Assembly (NCBI RefSeq): GCF_032854445.1
Contig: NC_088307.1
Location: 12,350,017-12,414,016 of the forward strand
Source: Liolophura sinensis
Lineage: Eukaryota > Mollusca > Polyplacophora > Chitonida > Chitonidae
Reading direction: 5' to 3'
DNA length: 64,000 nucleotides
Shown here one piece after another: positions 55,002-64,000 of the stretch. Every line of letters starts with the position of its first letter. Position 1 is the first letter of the stretch. Position numbers and translations under genes: made by a program. Under the pieces are notes generated by a model that saw nothing but the letters and a program-made list of their open reading frames with translations, was not told where the DNA came from and did not search any database.

Positions 55002-55165
55002 TTTGACTTATTTGAAGCCATGCTGGAATATTTTTCACTCGTACGGTCAGCTTTCTGGGTGGGTGATAACAGAGTGCTCGCCTTCAGGCGATTAAGTTAT
55101 TAATGACCTATGGTGGACCGATTTGCACAAATTGGCGAAAGACACCTGGTCTTCAACGAAACTAT
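54369..55165. other. Stretch without recognised gene
   Basis: Contains a (TA)n tract at 54971-54995 and, at 55003-55083, a weak SINE-like stretch (TGACTTATTTGAAGCCATGC, TGGAATATTTTTCACTCGTA). No gene seen. Confidence 0.45.
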
Positions 55166-55290
55166 GCAAAGAGTCATGGCGACATGGACTGGTCCTGCCA
55201 CAAGAAGACACAATATATGTGCGCACACATAATGACACGTCGTCGTCATATGACTGAAAATTGTTCAGTACGACATTAAATCCAAACATA
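55166..55290 (+). repeat. SINE-C 3' part
   Basis: GCCACAAGAAGACACAATAT, AATGACACGTCGTCGTCATA, TGACTGAAAATTGTTCAGTA, CGACATTAAATCC. Confidence 0.8.
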
Positions 55291-55336
55291 CATACGAGTA
55301 TCTTCAAGTGTCTTGAAAGTTCAATATAAGCAAGCC

Positions 55337-55596
55337 AGTTCTTAACACTATTATCGTTAATAGGGATTACACTTTCTGAATATGGCACAGATTCTATTGC
55401 TGAAATTTGGCTGAGGCCATTGCGGGTTTCGAACCAGCGATCTCAGTGTCAGGCACCAAATCGCCAACCGTCTAGACCACTCGACCAACAGGCCCTCCAC
55501 AAAAATAGATTTTACAGCGAACATGCATTACCCCTCTGATGATCACAAATGTGTTCAGAAAGTGTAATCCTATTAACGATAATACTGTTACTTAAT
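55337..55596. mobile_element. Inverted-repeat element enclosing a tRNA-like sequence
   Basis: Left CACTATTATCGTTAATAGGG, ATTACACTTTCTGAA; right TTCAGAAAGTGTAATCCTAT, TAACGATAATACTG. The arms are about 40 bases and almost perfectly complementary, with roughly 175 bases between them. The middle holds the tRNA-like sequence listed next. No ORF. Confidence 0.7.
55424..55496 (-). repeat. tRNA-like sequence (Ser/Leu-type) inside the inverted repeats
   Basis: Minus strand: A box TGGTCGAGTGGTCTAGACGG, B box GGTTCGAAACC, a long variable-region-like insert before the T arm. Acceptor and anticodon stems are poorly paired and one T-stem pair is lost, so it is a tRNA relic or SINE head, not a working tRNA gene. 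Confidence 0.5.
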
Positions 55597-56095
55597 CCAC
55601 TTTCTAAAATGACGTCTCTACCTGTCTGAAGCCAGTTTTTGTGAACAAAAAAAACCATGACAATGTATTAGATGTACAACGTACATGACCTATGTATATT
55701 TCATAACAGATTCCAGGGTTGTCCATATCTCTGATAAGGTATAGAATTTACAAAATATTTTCAAGAATTAGCAGTATCCACATTTAGATCTCAGCAGTAT
55801 TACGTCACTTCAGCAGTACATATTTACTAGAGTCTTAAAGTATTCACTTATACCCTGTATTTAGTTTACACGTCAGCAGCATGGAGCTCGGAGAGCGTAA
55901 TACATTCGGAGATAAAAAATATCATTTTCCTCAAAATCAGAAAAAATGCTTGGAATAAGTTGTTAAGTATCACAGGTTCCTTTAAAACACTCAGTACAAT
56001 GGGACATTTGATAGCATGCCATACAGCATGAATATTCACATTCTATTCATCGACATTTTTGCACATCTGGAATATGGACGGATAAAATCACAATA
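55597..56095. other. Stretch without recognised gene
   Basis: Nothing recognised. Confidence 0.5.
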
Positions 56096-56200
56096 TATAA
56101 TATAATACAATAATAATAATAATAATATAATACAATAATAATAATATAATACAATAATAATATAATACAATAATAATATAATATTCCATTAAACATAATA
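56096..56200 (+). repeat. AAT/ATA-rich minisatellite
   Basis: Irregular units of AATAATAATATAATACA repeated over about 100 bases. Confidence 0.9.
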
Positions 56201-56919
56201 TTCCACTAAATTCAATATTCCAATAAACAACACTATTTAATTAAACACAAATATGCTTGCACATTATAACAACAACACAACATCATAGACATATATATAT
56301 ACAACAAACATTTTATGTGTCCATTCCAAAAAGTTTTAAAATTTAAATTACATAAGGATGTTGAATTGCATCTTGTATTGTGCCACTGATTTTACTGTGT
56401 GAACACAAAACCAACGTTTGTAACATGAAATAACTAATATCACACATGGTATTCAATCCATTGCTTTTGGTTTTGGTTGTGCCACTAACCAACATAAATA
56501 GTACACCAATAAATACATGGTGATATGATGTATCACACTCTGTTTAGTTTCTGTTATTAGAGCAAACATCATAATGTTTGATAATGATAAACTCCCGAGA
56601 GGCTTCACATAACGACAACATCAGAGAGTTAACTAAAATACTTTGATTACATGCACAATAAGCCCAAGAACTACAAAAAAAAAAAAGAAAATTCATTTAA
56701 TAAAGTAATCTTTGTGCTCAGTGGAATATGGATTGCTTCTGGAACATTGGTACAATTCCAGTCATCAAATCATGAGTTTCTTACGAAAGAAATCAAATTT
56801 ATGATAGAAATCAGAATCAAATTGGAACAGAAATGCTTTCTTCCCCAATTATCAAATGAAGAACTTGACCCAAGGCCAAGACACAAACTACACAAATACA
56901 TCAAAAGCACAGGACGGGG
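56201..56919. other. 3' flank and probable 3' UTR of the coiled-coil gene
   Basis: Lies directly downstream of that gene's stop on the minus strand. An ATTAAA on the minus strand at about 56695-56700 could be a poly(A) signal. A 90-residue plus-strand ORF (56651-56923) is not supported. Confidence 0.45.
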
Positions 56920-57250
56920 TTAATTTGTCTTCTTCCTTCCTCTTGTGCCCATTTTGCTGCTGGAGCGCGAGTCGCTTCTCTTAAGTCGTGGTTCCGAGCC
57001 ATCCCGAGACGTCTTGCTTTCTGAAGCTGACGAGTCTTTGCTCAATCTTCGGTCAGATGCAACTGGCGAGCTTGAAGTGGGGCCTGATTTCTCGGCGACA
57101 GGCTCTGGTGATTTAAGCCTGCTGGTCTGCGCCTCTTTGAGTTGCGCCAGCTGCTTCTCTAAGGCGCGAACCTTTTCCTCACATTCCACTAGACTGGACT
57201 CGGCTGCAATGGCTCTCTCCTCTGCTCTCTGACACCGGTCCTCTGTGTTT
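56920..57250 (-). CDS. Coiled-coil protein gene, last exon
   Basis: Encodes the final 109 residues after a split codon (one base from this exon): a coiled coil (NTEDRCQRAEERAIAAESSL, VECEEKVRALEKQLAQLKEA) of about 50 residues with clear heptads, then a Ser/Lys/Arg/Asp-rich tail (RRLSKDSSASESKTSRDGSE) ending GRKKTN before TAA. The acceptor is TTATCTTGTAG ending at 57251. Leu at the junction is completed by TT from the previous exon and A here. The protein is not identified; the basic tail might bind nucleic acid, lipid or a partner. Confidence 0.85.
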
Positions 57251-57644
57251 CTACAAGATAATAAAATAAATTTGTGTTTATTTCAATTCTACATCTAAGT
57301 ATCCTACCAGTTTTTACTGATGCATGGATTTTGTTTCCTTTGCAATGACTGTGCTGATGTCTTTTGGATGACTGACAGGTTTATTAACCTCGCATTTATC
57401 ACTTTTCCAATCAAATATTAACTGTCATGTGTCCCATTATAGCAAACCAGTCTTGCACTAAGGAACTGTCCTCTTAGACAATGATAATGATGACAATACT
57501 TTTGATGGGTTGAGGAAACCTTAGTACCTCTAAAAAACCACTGACCTTTGGATAGTTACAGGCATACTCTTCCACTTGTAACGTATGTTCTAATGGCGGA
57601 AGCCAAGTAGCCTCCAGATGACTTCGTGCAAGACTACATGTGTG

Positions 57645-57895
57645 TGTTTGTATTTATTTATTTCACTGGTGTTTAACTCTGTACTCAAGAATATTTAACC
57701 TATATGACATCTGTCAGCATTATCATAATTATAGTGAGAGGAAACCAGGTAGAGCCTGGGGGAAACTGACGACCATCCACAGGTTGCTGCTGACAGACCT
57801 TCCCACGTATAGCCGGAGAGGAAGCCAGCACGAGCTGGACTTGAACTAACCCTGACCACATTGGTGACAGGCTCCTGGGTCATTGTATGGCGCGG
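57645..57895 (-). repeat. SINE-A, nearly full length, intronic
   Basis: TTTGTATTTATTTATTTCAC, TGGTGTTTAACTCTGTACTC, GAGGAAACCAGGTAGAGCCT, CATCCACAGGTTGCTGCTGA, CCAGCACGAGCTGGACTTGA, GACAGGCTCCTGGGTCATTG. Confidence 0.9.
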
Positions 57896-58118
57896 GCACA
57901 CCATCCATCTTGGCCATAGAGGACCCTTCTCTGTGTATGTTTGTGTGCTTTTATTATACTAATGTTTACAAGATACCACCATCAGAAAGTCATATTTGCA
58001 CAGAAGTGGAACATTTCTGCCTACAACTTGGTGCTCTTAGAAGTTTGTCTCTTTTATCACTTTCACACACCACACACGAGCTTGTTTAAGCAGAACATTA
58101 ACATGGGACTGTCCGCCT

Positions 58119-58477
58119 TCATAGCTGTGTCGTCCGCTTCAGGAGCGGTAGATCCAGGATCAATCCTGGGTCAAGTCACACCTAAGGCTTTAAAAGAGGA
58201 AGTTGTAACTTCCTTGCTTGGCGTTCAGCATGACGGGGATAGTGCAACGACTGGTTGACCCGTATCAGTATAACGGCTCGGGTGGGGCGGCTTACTTGCC
58301 TTCGGCAAGTCTTCTCAGTGAAGCAGCACTAGATAAAAGAGTGGTGGAAATCCGTCCTGTGACAAGGAGACACATTACACACATCCTTATACATCCGGAT
58401 ACATTCGTCGTAATTTGACTGAAAACTTGTTGAGTACGATATTAAACCCCAAGCACTCACTCACTCACTCACTCACA
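58119..58477 (+). repeat. SINE-B, nearly full length, intronic
   Basis: GGAGCGGTAGATCCAGGATC, AGAGGAAGTTGTAACTTCCT, GTGCAACGACTGGTTGACCC, GTATCAGTATAACGGCTCGG, AAGCAGCACTAGATAAAAGA, GATATTAAACCCCAAGCACT and a (CACT)n end. Confidence 0.93.
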
Positions 58478-58695
58478 GCTGTGTCTAGTTTGGGCATGGA
58501 TGGCACTGCATAAATACTTTATCACATTCTTTTTTACGCTGCTCACTCCTCACTCCACTTTAATGTCTATCGTCAGCAACCACTTTTCAGTCTGGAAAGG
58601 GTCAAATGCGACACGTACGACACTTTCTCCCCACAGTTTATGAAACAACTAAGCCTTAAATGCACCTATTATAGTGTTATCAGAGAGCTACTCAC

Positions 58696-58814
58696 AATAA
58701 CTGTGTCTGCAGAGTCTGTAAGGCAGTCAAAGGTTCTGATGTGACATTGAGACCTGGTGACTTGGGCTGTACTGGTTTTTTGATCTGTGGGCTTGTGGTA
58801 CGAGTAGACTCATC
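58696..58814 (-). CDS. Coiled-coil protein gene, penultimate exon
   Basis: 39 codons plus two bases: DESTRTTSPQIKKPVQPKSP then GLNVTSEPLTALQTLQTQL. Starts phase 0 after CAACTCAG and ends TTATT|GTGAGT, phase 2, which fits the single leading base of the last exon. Pro/Ser/Lys-rich, then the start of the helix. Confidence 0.82.
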
Positions 58815-58824
58815 CTGAGTTGAC

Positions 58825-59050
58825 AAAGACGAACAAAAAGGTGAATAAAGACAAAATATGGTGAATAAATACAAAAAATAGTGAATAATGACAGACAAAA
58901 AATGGTGAATAGAGACAAAAAATTGTGAATAAATACAAAAAATGGTGAATAATGACGGATAAATTGGTGAATAACAACGGACAAAATGGTGAATAATGAC
59001 GGACAAAACTGTGAATAATGACGGACAAAATGGTGAATAAAGGCATAAAA
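58825..59050 (+). repeat. ~20-bp minisatellite, intronic
   Basis: About ten units of GACGGACAAAATGGTGAATAA with variants (AATACAAAAAATGGTGAAT). It starts about ten bases upstream of the penultimate exon's acceptor, so it lies against the branch-point region. Confidence 0.93.
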
Positions 59051-59625
59051 TATACTCTTATACTTCCTTGTTTGTTTTTTCTTTTATTTTTTAACGAACA
59101 AAGAAACAATAGTTGAAACTATACTAGAATCAACAATAGTTCTCTGTATAAAGACATACTATATTTCTTCAACTCTTCATTTAAATGGCAAATTTACATG
59201 CAATATTTCCAACTTAACAATTAATTTTTTGATTATGTCAATGATTTTTGTTTAGTGGTTTTAATAACAATTAATAATTTTTTTGCCATCTTGGTAGAGA
59301 AATGCCCTAACAGTATGCTTAAACCAACACTGGCAGAACATGCAAAAAGGTTAAAGCAACAGGGTAATGCAAAAGGCCAAAAACATCAGTGAGGTCATCG
59401 GTTCAAATCCAGTTCTTGCCCAGACTACAACAGCTTTCATTCAGGAAAACACTTCGTTAGTTGAACTGACCATGTAGGGTCCATGGGAATTCATGCAAAT
59501 GTTTCGAAACACACATGTACCTCATATAAAATCAAACAGACACACACAAAAATGGTCTGAACCTTTTAACCACTGATGTTTGTTATTACATATAAATGAA
59601 TGTGTTGGAGATGAGGTATACTTAC
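59051..59625 (-). other. Intron of the coiled-coil gene
   Basis: AT-rich. Around 59380-59420, CATCGGTTCAAATCCAG is B-box-like and may be a SINE relic. Confidence 0.5.
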
Positions 59626-59787
59626 AAAAGAGGCCTTCTCAGCCAAGTTGTGTACGTGAGTGTTCATATCAAATCCAATGGCCTCCACACGCTCCACCTC
59701 TTCCCCCTCCCCTTCATCTCTCATCCCTGGGGTACCACCTTCCTCCTCTGTACCCCCCTGGGGTATGGATGAGGATGGTTCATCAAC
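59626..59787 (-). CDS. Coiled-coil protein gene, acidic exon
   Basis: 54 codons, phase 0 at both ends: VDEPSSSIPQGGTEEEGGTP, GMRDEGEGEEVERVEAIGFD, MNTHVHNLAEKASF. Acidic, disordered-looking, followed by a short possibly helical piece. Acceptor TGGTTTATTTCAG, donor TTTT|GTAAGT. Confidence 0.85.
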
Positions 59788-61254
59788 CTGAAATAAACCA
59801 GGTATTTACAATAGAGAATAACATCTCTTAATTCATCAACCTTTTTGCATATAAAGAACAGTAAAATTCTGTGCAATTTATGCACATTTTGAATTTGATT
59901 TTGGAGACAAAAATTACATTGACTGGATTGGCCAGTTTCAGGGCTTCACAAAAGTACAATTTTATAAGTCAACACAGAATAATATCTTCAGCATATGCTC
60001 GGATAAACACACGCAAAAAGGCTGAAGAACTGCAGCAGAGTAAGAACTCCTTTAATGTTGTTAAAGACACTTCTTCATGCAAAGAATTGTCCTCATGTTT
60101 CCCAATGTGACAGAAAATGCTTTCCCGGGACTCTCAAGGTCTTAATAACATATGTTTTTGAGCCCTTTTGAAGGGCTATTCAGTTTTATGTATGTATGTA
60201 CATGTACCTTCCTCTAGAAATCACACTATTTTGGAATGGTAGCTGATTTACTTGAAGATTTTGAACATCATACAAGATGATATTTACACTGAAAAATCTG
60301 GTTCCTTTAGAAGGGTTACCTCAAAATACCCAAAATGAACATAAATTTCGTCCGTGACTAACTCGCCCATTATTCCTGATTCGGATTTCTACTGATTTTA
60401 AAAAGGTTTTCTGAGGTTTGCTCGGGACATGGGATGATGTTCTACTGGAAAATTTTAAGTTTCAATGCCAATAATAATGTTTTGTGATTTTATTTGTCTC
60501 TAAAATGCACTTTTAAGGGTGAAATGTTAGGTCAGTAAGGGTATGCACTTTTTATTAAAAACACTTTAAACATTTCGAAATCCTTTTTCAACAAAATTCA
60601 AACATTTTCAATGATTTCCAGGACATGTGGGAACCCTGTTTTTCTGCTAGGCCATCTGTAACAATTCTTTGTTGGGTGTAAACCCGATCGTATCAGAAAA
60701 AAAAAAGGTATTAAGTTGGCAGGAATTTTTCTTTTAATTCTGAAAATTAACACTGAGAGAAAAAAGAAACAAACTTCTATCAATATTCCAATATTAAATA
60801 CTTCAGGGGCTCTTTGGGGGTTCAGTCAGGTCACTCCACAATGGCTGGCCCCAGATCAGCTTACCTGTATTTGATTTATTTGTTTGATTGGTGTTTTATA
60901 CCATACTCAAGAATATTTCACTTATACGATGGTGGCCAGCTTTATAGTGGGAGGAAACCGGGTAGAGTCAAGGGGAAAACCCATGACCATCCGCAGGTTG
61001 CTGGCTGACCTTCCCACGTACGGCCACGGAGGAAGACAGTATGGGCTGGGTTTGAACTCACAGAGACCGCATTGGTGAGGCTCCTGGGTGATCACGCCGC
61101 TCCATCACACTAACCGACTGAGCCAACTGAGTCCCCTAGCTTATATGTATGTCATCTCCATAAAAGAGCCATACTATTTGTATTATTTGTATTTAATTAA
61201 TTTTAATTTTTAAATTAATTAAGATTTAATTAATCATGTCAGCCATAAACCTAC
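59788..61254 (-). other. Intron of the coiled-coil gene
   Basis: Contains a SINE-A at 60871-61137 and, at about 60160-60176, a perfect small hairpin (AGCCCTT TTG AAGGGCT). No exon seen. Confidence 0.6.
60871..61137 (-). repeat. SINE-A, full length, intronic
   Basis: TTGATTTATTTGTTTGATTG, GTGTTTTATACCATACTCAA, GTGGCCAGCTTTATAGTGGG, CATCCGCAGGTTGCTGGCTG, TTTGAACTCACAGAGACCGC, ACTAACCGACTGAGCCAACT and the head end GAGTCCCC. Confidence 0.95.
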
Positions 61255-61395
61255 TTGTTTCTCATCAGCAGCTTCTGTAGTCTTCTCCTGTCCTCCTTCA
61301 CTTTTGCCTTCAGGACCTTGTGTAACAGTTGCCTCCCCTTTCTGAAGCTCCTCAGTCGGCTGTGTCTCTGTTCCTAAAGATTTGGTGCTGGGGTC
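61255..61395 (-). CDS. Coiled-coil protein gene, Glu/Thr/Gln-rich exon
   Basis: 47 codons, phase 0 at both ends: DPSTKSLGTETQPTEELQKG, EATVTQGPEGKSEGGQEKTT, EAADEKQ. Low-complexity acidic linker. Acceptor TTTTGTTACTCAG, donor AACAA|GTAGGT. Confidence 0.82.
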
Positions 61396-61482
61396 CTGAG
61401 TAACAAAACAAGAGTAAAATTGTAATAATCTGTAAGCCAACTGTGTCTGTTAGCAGCTTTACAGAAAATGTCATGCTCACAT

Positions 61483-61593
61483 TAGAAGAACGGTGGAAAT
61501 TCGTCCTGCAACAAACACTCTAAGGATTTCTTCATTGTCACATGACTGAAAAATTATTAAGTACAATGTTAAACCCCAAGCACTCACTCGCTC
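61483..61593 (+). repeat. SINE-B 3' fragment, intronic
   Basis: AACGGTGGAAATTCGTCCTG, AACACTCTAAGGATTTCTTC, ATTGTCACATGACTGAAAAA, AATGTTAAACCCCAAGCACT. Confidence 0.88.
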
Positions 61594-62189
61594 AATTTAC
61601 CAAAGTACCAATCAGTTACATTTTGGTATGTTTGGTGTTGAACTGCATCTGGAACAGATTCCAACCAGCCAATTTTGACTTAATACAGCCAAAATACAGC
61701 CAAAATCTCAAATATGCTTATACAGCTTACTTTTGGGGTCTGAGACATACATTAAAATCTTGATCAGCTGTTAACCCCAAGATATCAGTATCAAAATTGA
61801 AACTTCCAGTATCAAAATGTAAGCAATGTGACAAGATTCTTAATTTTGACTTGAGTGAGAAATGGCTCTCATGGCATTGGCCAGTGGATTTTTGACCATG
61901 TTACATATAAGTGTCTTTGTTGGAACATGTTGTTAAGGAAGCAATTTGTGCATTTAGCTGTGGCGAAGGTTTGCTCTCTTGGATTTATGCTTGCTGGCAG
62001 CATGTTTGGTTTTAAAAGGGTTTTCTGATGTTTGCAAGTGGAAAAAAACAGAAACTAACCCTGGAGTAAACCACAACATTTCAGCAGGTCATGTACCCGA
62101 CATATATTTTGCCTTAAAAAAATCCACAGCCAAACACATACAGTACTGTTTGATCCTAACAGTAAAATCATACGCCCATCATACAGCCA

Positions 62190-62275
62190 AGATGGGTGTT
62201 CCATGATGGGCGAATGATGGGCGTTGGGTCCATGTGTGATGGGCGTGGGATCCATGTGTGATGGGCGTGGGATCC
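62190..62275 (+). repeat. Short tandem repeat around GTGATGGGCGTGGGATCCAT
   Basis: About three units of 24-27 bases. Confidence 0.85.
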
Positions 62276-62959
62276 GACCATCATCCGCATAGGGCTTTAC
62301 GACATACACTCACATTCATAGATAAACTCATCTAACTTGTAACAAATACCACGTTGCTCAACACTAACTTTGTTTGTCCTCTCAGAATGAAAAAAAAACA
62401 TGATATTCACAAATGGTGCAGTTCTCCGAGTGGTTACTAATTCCCACATAATCATGATAATACACAGGTCGAGGGTTTAATGTTGGCGCAATTATTCGGT
62501 GAATGCAAAACCATAACCTTCAAGTACAATACACGATCCGTGCAAAATTTTCTGACAAATTCAACTGTGCATAGTTATAACAGGCTTTATACATGACACT
62601 TTAGGCACCACGAATGGCTAATTGACAATATTAGTACAGATTTCGGTGAAAGAACTTACATCATCTCTGGTTTCTGGGAGTGCTGTTACGATTTTACATT
62701 TCCACATAAACTTCGTTGAGAATCGGGAAAGCAAAATTTTGAAGCCAAGCATTGGGCTTGCTCACATTTTCACTGGCTTGAATGAGTGAGAGTTAAACCA
62801 CTCACTACTGATTTCTTGTCCTCATGCCTACCTTACCAGGTAAGCAGACTAAAGCTAGTGTAGGCAAAGGCTAAACTGCCCTAAAATGGTATAAATAAGA
62901 CTACATGTACCGGCCGGTGATGAGATCTGCGTGAGAATTGCTAAGGACGATGCCAACAA

Positions 62960-63345
62960 CTGAGCGTGGGCCACTCATCAACTGTTCGTGGGCCACCCAT
63001 CAACCGCGCGTTGGCAACTCATCAGCTGTACATGGGCCACTCATCAACTGTGTGTGGGCCACCCACTGACTGCGCGGGGTCACCGATCGACTGTGCATGG
63101 GCCACACATCAACTGATTATGGGCCATCCATCGATCGTGCATGGGCCACTCACAGACTGTGCATGGGCCACCCATCAACTGCCCATGGGCCACTCATCAA
63201 CTGTGCGTGGGCCACCCATCAACTGCATGTGGGCCACCCATTGACTTCGCGTAGGCCACCCAATGACTATGTGTGGGCAACCAATCAACTGTGCGTGGGC
63301 CACCCGTCAACTGAGCGTGGCCACCCATCAACTGTGCGAGAACAT
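62960..63345 (+). repeat. 22-bp minisatellite, about 17 units, intronic
   Basis: Unit near GTGGGCCACCCATCAACTGT plus GC. The first spacings measured are 22 bases each. The period is not a multiple of three, so any ORF cycles through three readings of the unit every 66 bases. Confidence 0.95.
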
Positions 63346-63430
63346 ATGTCTTACGAGAAAAATGCTAAACTTGGTGAAATACGGTGTGTGGTGGGAGAGA
63401 AAGCTATACCTGAATAATGAATTTACTTAC

Positions 63431-63613
63431 CTCCTGTTGAGATTTAGGGGTTTGTGGAGGCATAGCTGCTGGTTTCTGTTTGTTTCCAGGATGGTGGGTT
63501 TTCTTACTACCACCAGATGGGCTGGCGACTAATGGGAACAGGACTTCTATTGGTTCCCCAGTCAGTTGAGACATGAGGATCTTGGCTGTTTCTACCCAAT
63601 CATTACACTCCGT
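63431..63613 (-). CDS. Coiled-coil protein gene, most upstream exon in the window (possible PH-domain end)
   Basis: 61 codons, phase 0 at both ends: TECNDWVETAKILMSQLTGE, PIEVLFPLVASPSGGSKKTH, HPGNKQKPAAMPPQTPKSQQ, E. The opening TECNDWVETAKILMSQL resembles the last helix of a PH domain (S/T-x-E-C-x-x-W-V); the rest is Pro/Lys-rich linker. Acceptor TTTTTAAATCACAG, donor CAGGAG|GTAAGT. The gene continues beyond 64000, so the N-terminal domain is not visible and the PH call is tentative. Confidence 0.82.
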
Positions 63614-64000
63614 CTGTGATTTAAAAAGAAACTCTATACAGATGCATGTAAATGTAAATGCTTGAACAAAACACAAAATCTAAATTTAAGACAGGTAAAA
63701 ACAAACCAAAAGAAAACAAACCAAAAATTTGCATTTGGTACAATCAATCACCAATGGCAATTATATTTTAAAAAGTTTAATCATTGTTTGTGCAATAATG
63801 TATTCTGAAGATAAACAGCAGCATCCAATGTCTTCCTTGGCTGTATTATGTTACATTCAAGAGTTTTTAGTTTCACTGACTGATGAAACCAAAGTGCCCA
63901 GTAAATCCCCTGCCTACATATGCATTTAACTGGCCAACTATCCTGTGTGTGGTATATTTGGTAGAAAGCACAGAACTTCATGTAAGAGCACATGATAGCA
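63614..64000 (-). other. Intron of the coiled-coil gene, runs to the window end
   Basis: No further exon could be recognised before the edge. Confidence 0.5.

Larger units (their letters stand above)
57251..58695 (-). other. Intron of the coiled-coil gene with two SINEs
   Basis: Flanked by a GTGAG donor at 58695 and the TTGTAG acceptor at 57251. Contains a SINE-A and a SINE-B (listed). Confidence 0.75.
61396..63430 (-). other. Intron of the coiled-coil gene
   Basis: Holds a SINE-B tail, a small 27-bp-type tandem repeat and a 22-bp minisatellite (listed). No exon seen. Confidence 0.6.

Noticed and set aside
58692-59109. Three long overlapping minus-strand ORFs
   Set aside because: They read through the intronic ~20-bp minisatellite; only the 119-base exon at 58696-58814 is supported.
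62966-63417. ORFs rich in GHSSTVRGPP-type repeats
   Set aside because: Products of the 22-bp intronic minisatellite.

Overview
This is a eukaryotic genomic window, most likely from a lophotrochozoan and probably a mollusc. Genes are split by introns with consensus GT/AG sites, intergenic DNA is AT-rich, and there are dozens of tRNA-headed SINE copies. One SINE type ends in a CACCAATCAAATAAATAA tail and another in TTAAACCCCAAGCACTCACT, a style I associate with bivalve and gastropod genomes from memory. The species cannot be fixed from the sequence.

Left part (1-36.2 kb): a cluster of secreted leucine-rich-repeat (LRR) genes, all on the minus strand: LRR-1 (2144-3413), LRR-2 (7588-8860) and LRR-3, which is present twice (23518-24558 and 33650-34690). 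LRR-1 and LRR-2 share an N-terminal cysteine cap, strict 24-residue repeats in which the usual Asn is mostly Ser, Cys or another residue, and a six-cysteine C-terminal region with identical spacing. Both exons end at a phase-1 splice donor 14 residues after the last cysteine. LRR-3 is shorter, has no such intron and ends in a hydrophobic tail that looks like a GPI-anchor signal. All copies have a splice acceptor just before the ATG, so each should have a non-coding first exon.

The two LRR-3 copies lie in near-identical blocks (17284-25996 and 26197-36111) separated by exactly 200 N. The end of the left contig matches the start of the right contig over almost 9-10 kb. This is best explained as two alleles left unmerged at a contig join, not as a true tandem duplication. 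The copies differ mainly in repeat length: a 63-bp satellite (about 23 versus 40 units), AAT and TA microsatellites. Each copy also carries a fragment of an LRR gene lodged in the left terminal repeat of a small DNA transposon.

Middle part (36-56 kb): mostly repeats, with one well-supported two-exon gene (43881-45229, plus strand) for a 233-residue secreted von Willebrand factor A-like protein whose metal-binding motif is degenerate. One doubtful 97-residue ORF lies at 51686-51979 (minus). Three SINE types, several palindromic MITEs and a tRNA-like sequence flanked by inverted repeats fill the rest.

Right part (56.9-64 kb): the 3' end of a minus-strand gene running out of the window. Five exons encode 311 residues: a short piece that may be the end of a PH-like domain, a long acidic disordered part, a coiled coil and a Ser/Lys/Arg-rich tail. 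Its introns hold SINEs and two minisatellites. No coding retroelement, virus-like element, rRNA gene or convincing functional tRNA gene was seen. Positions of SINE and repeat edges are by eye and may be off by 5-20 bases.
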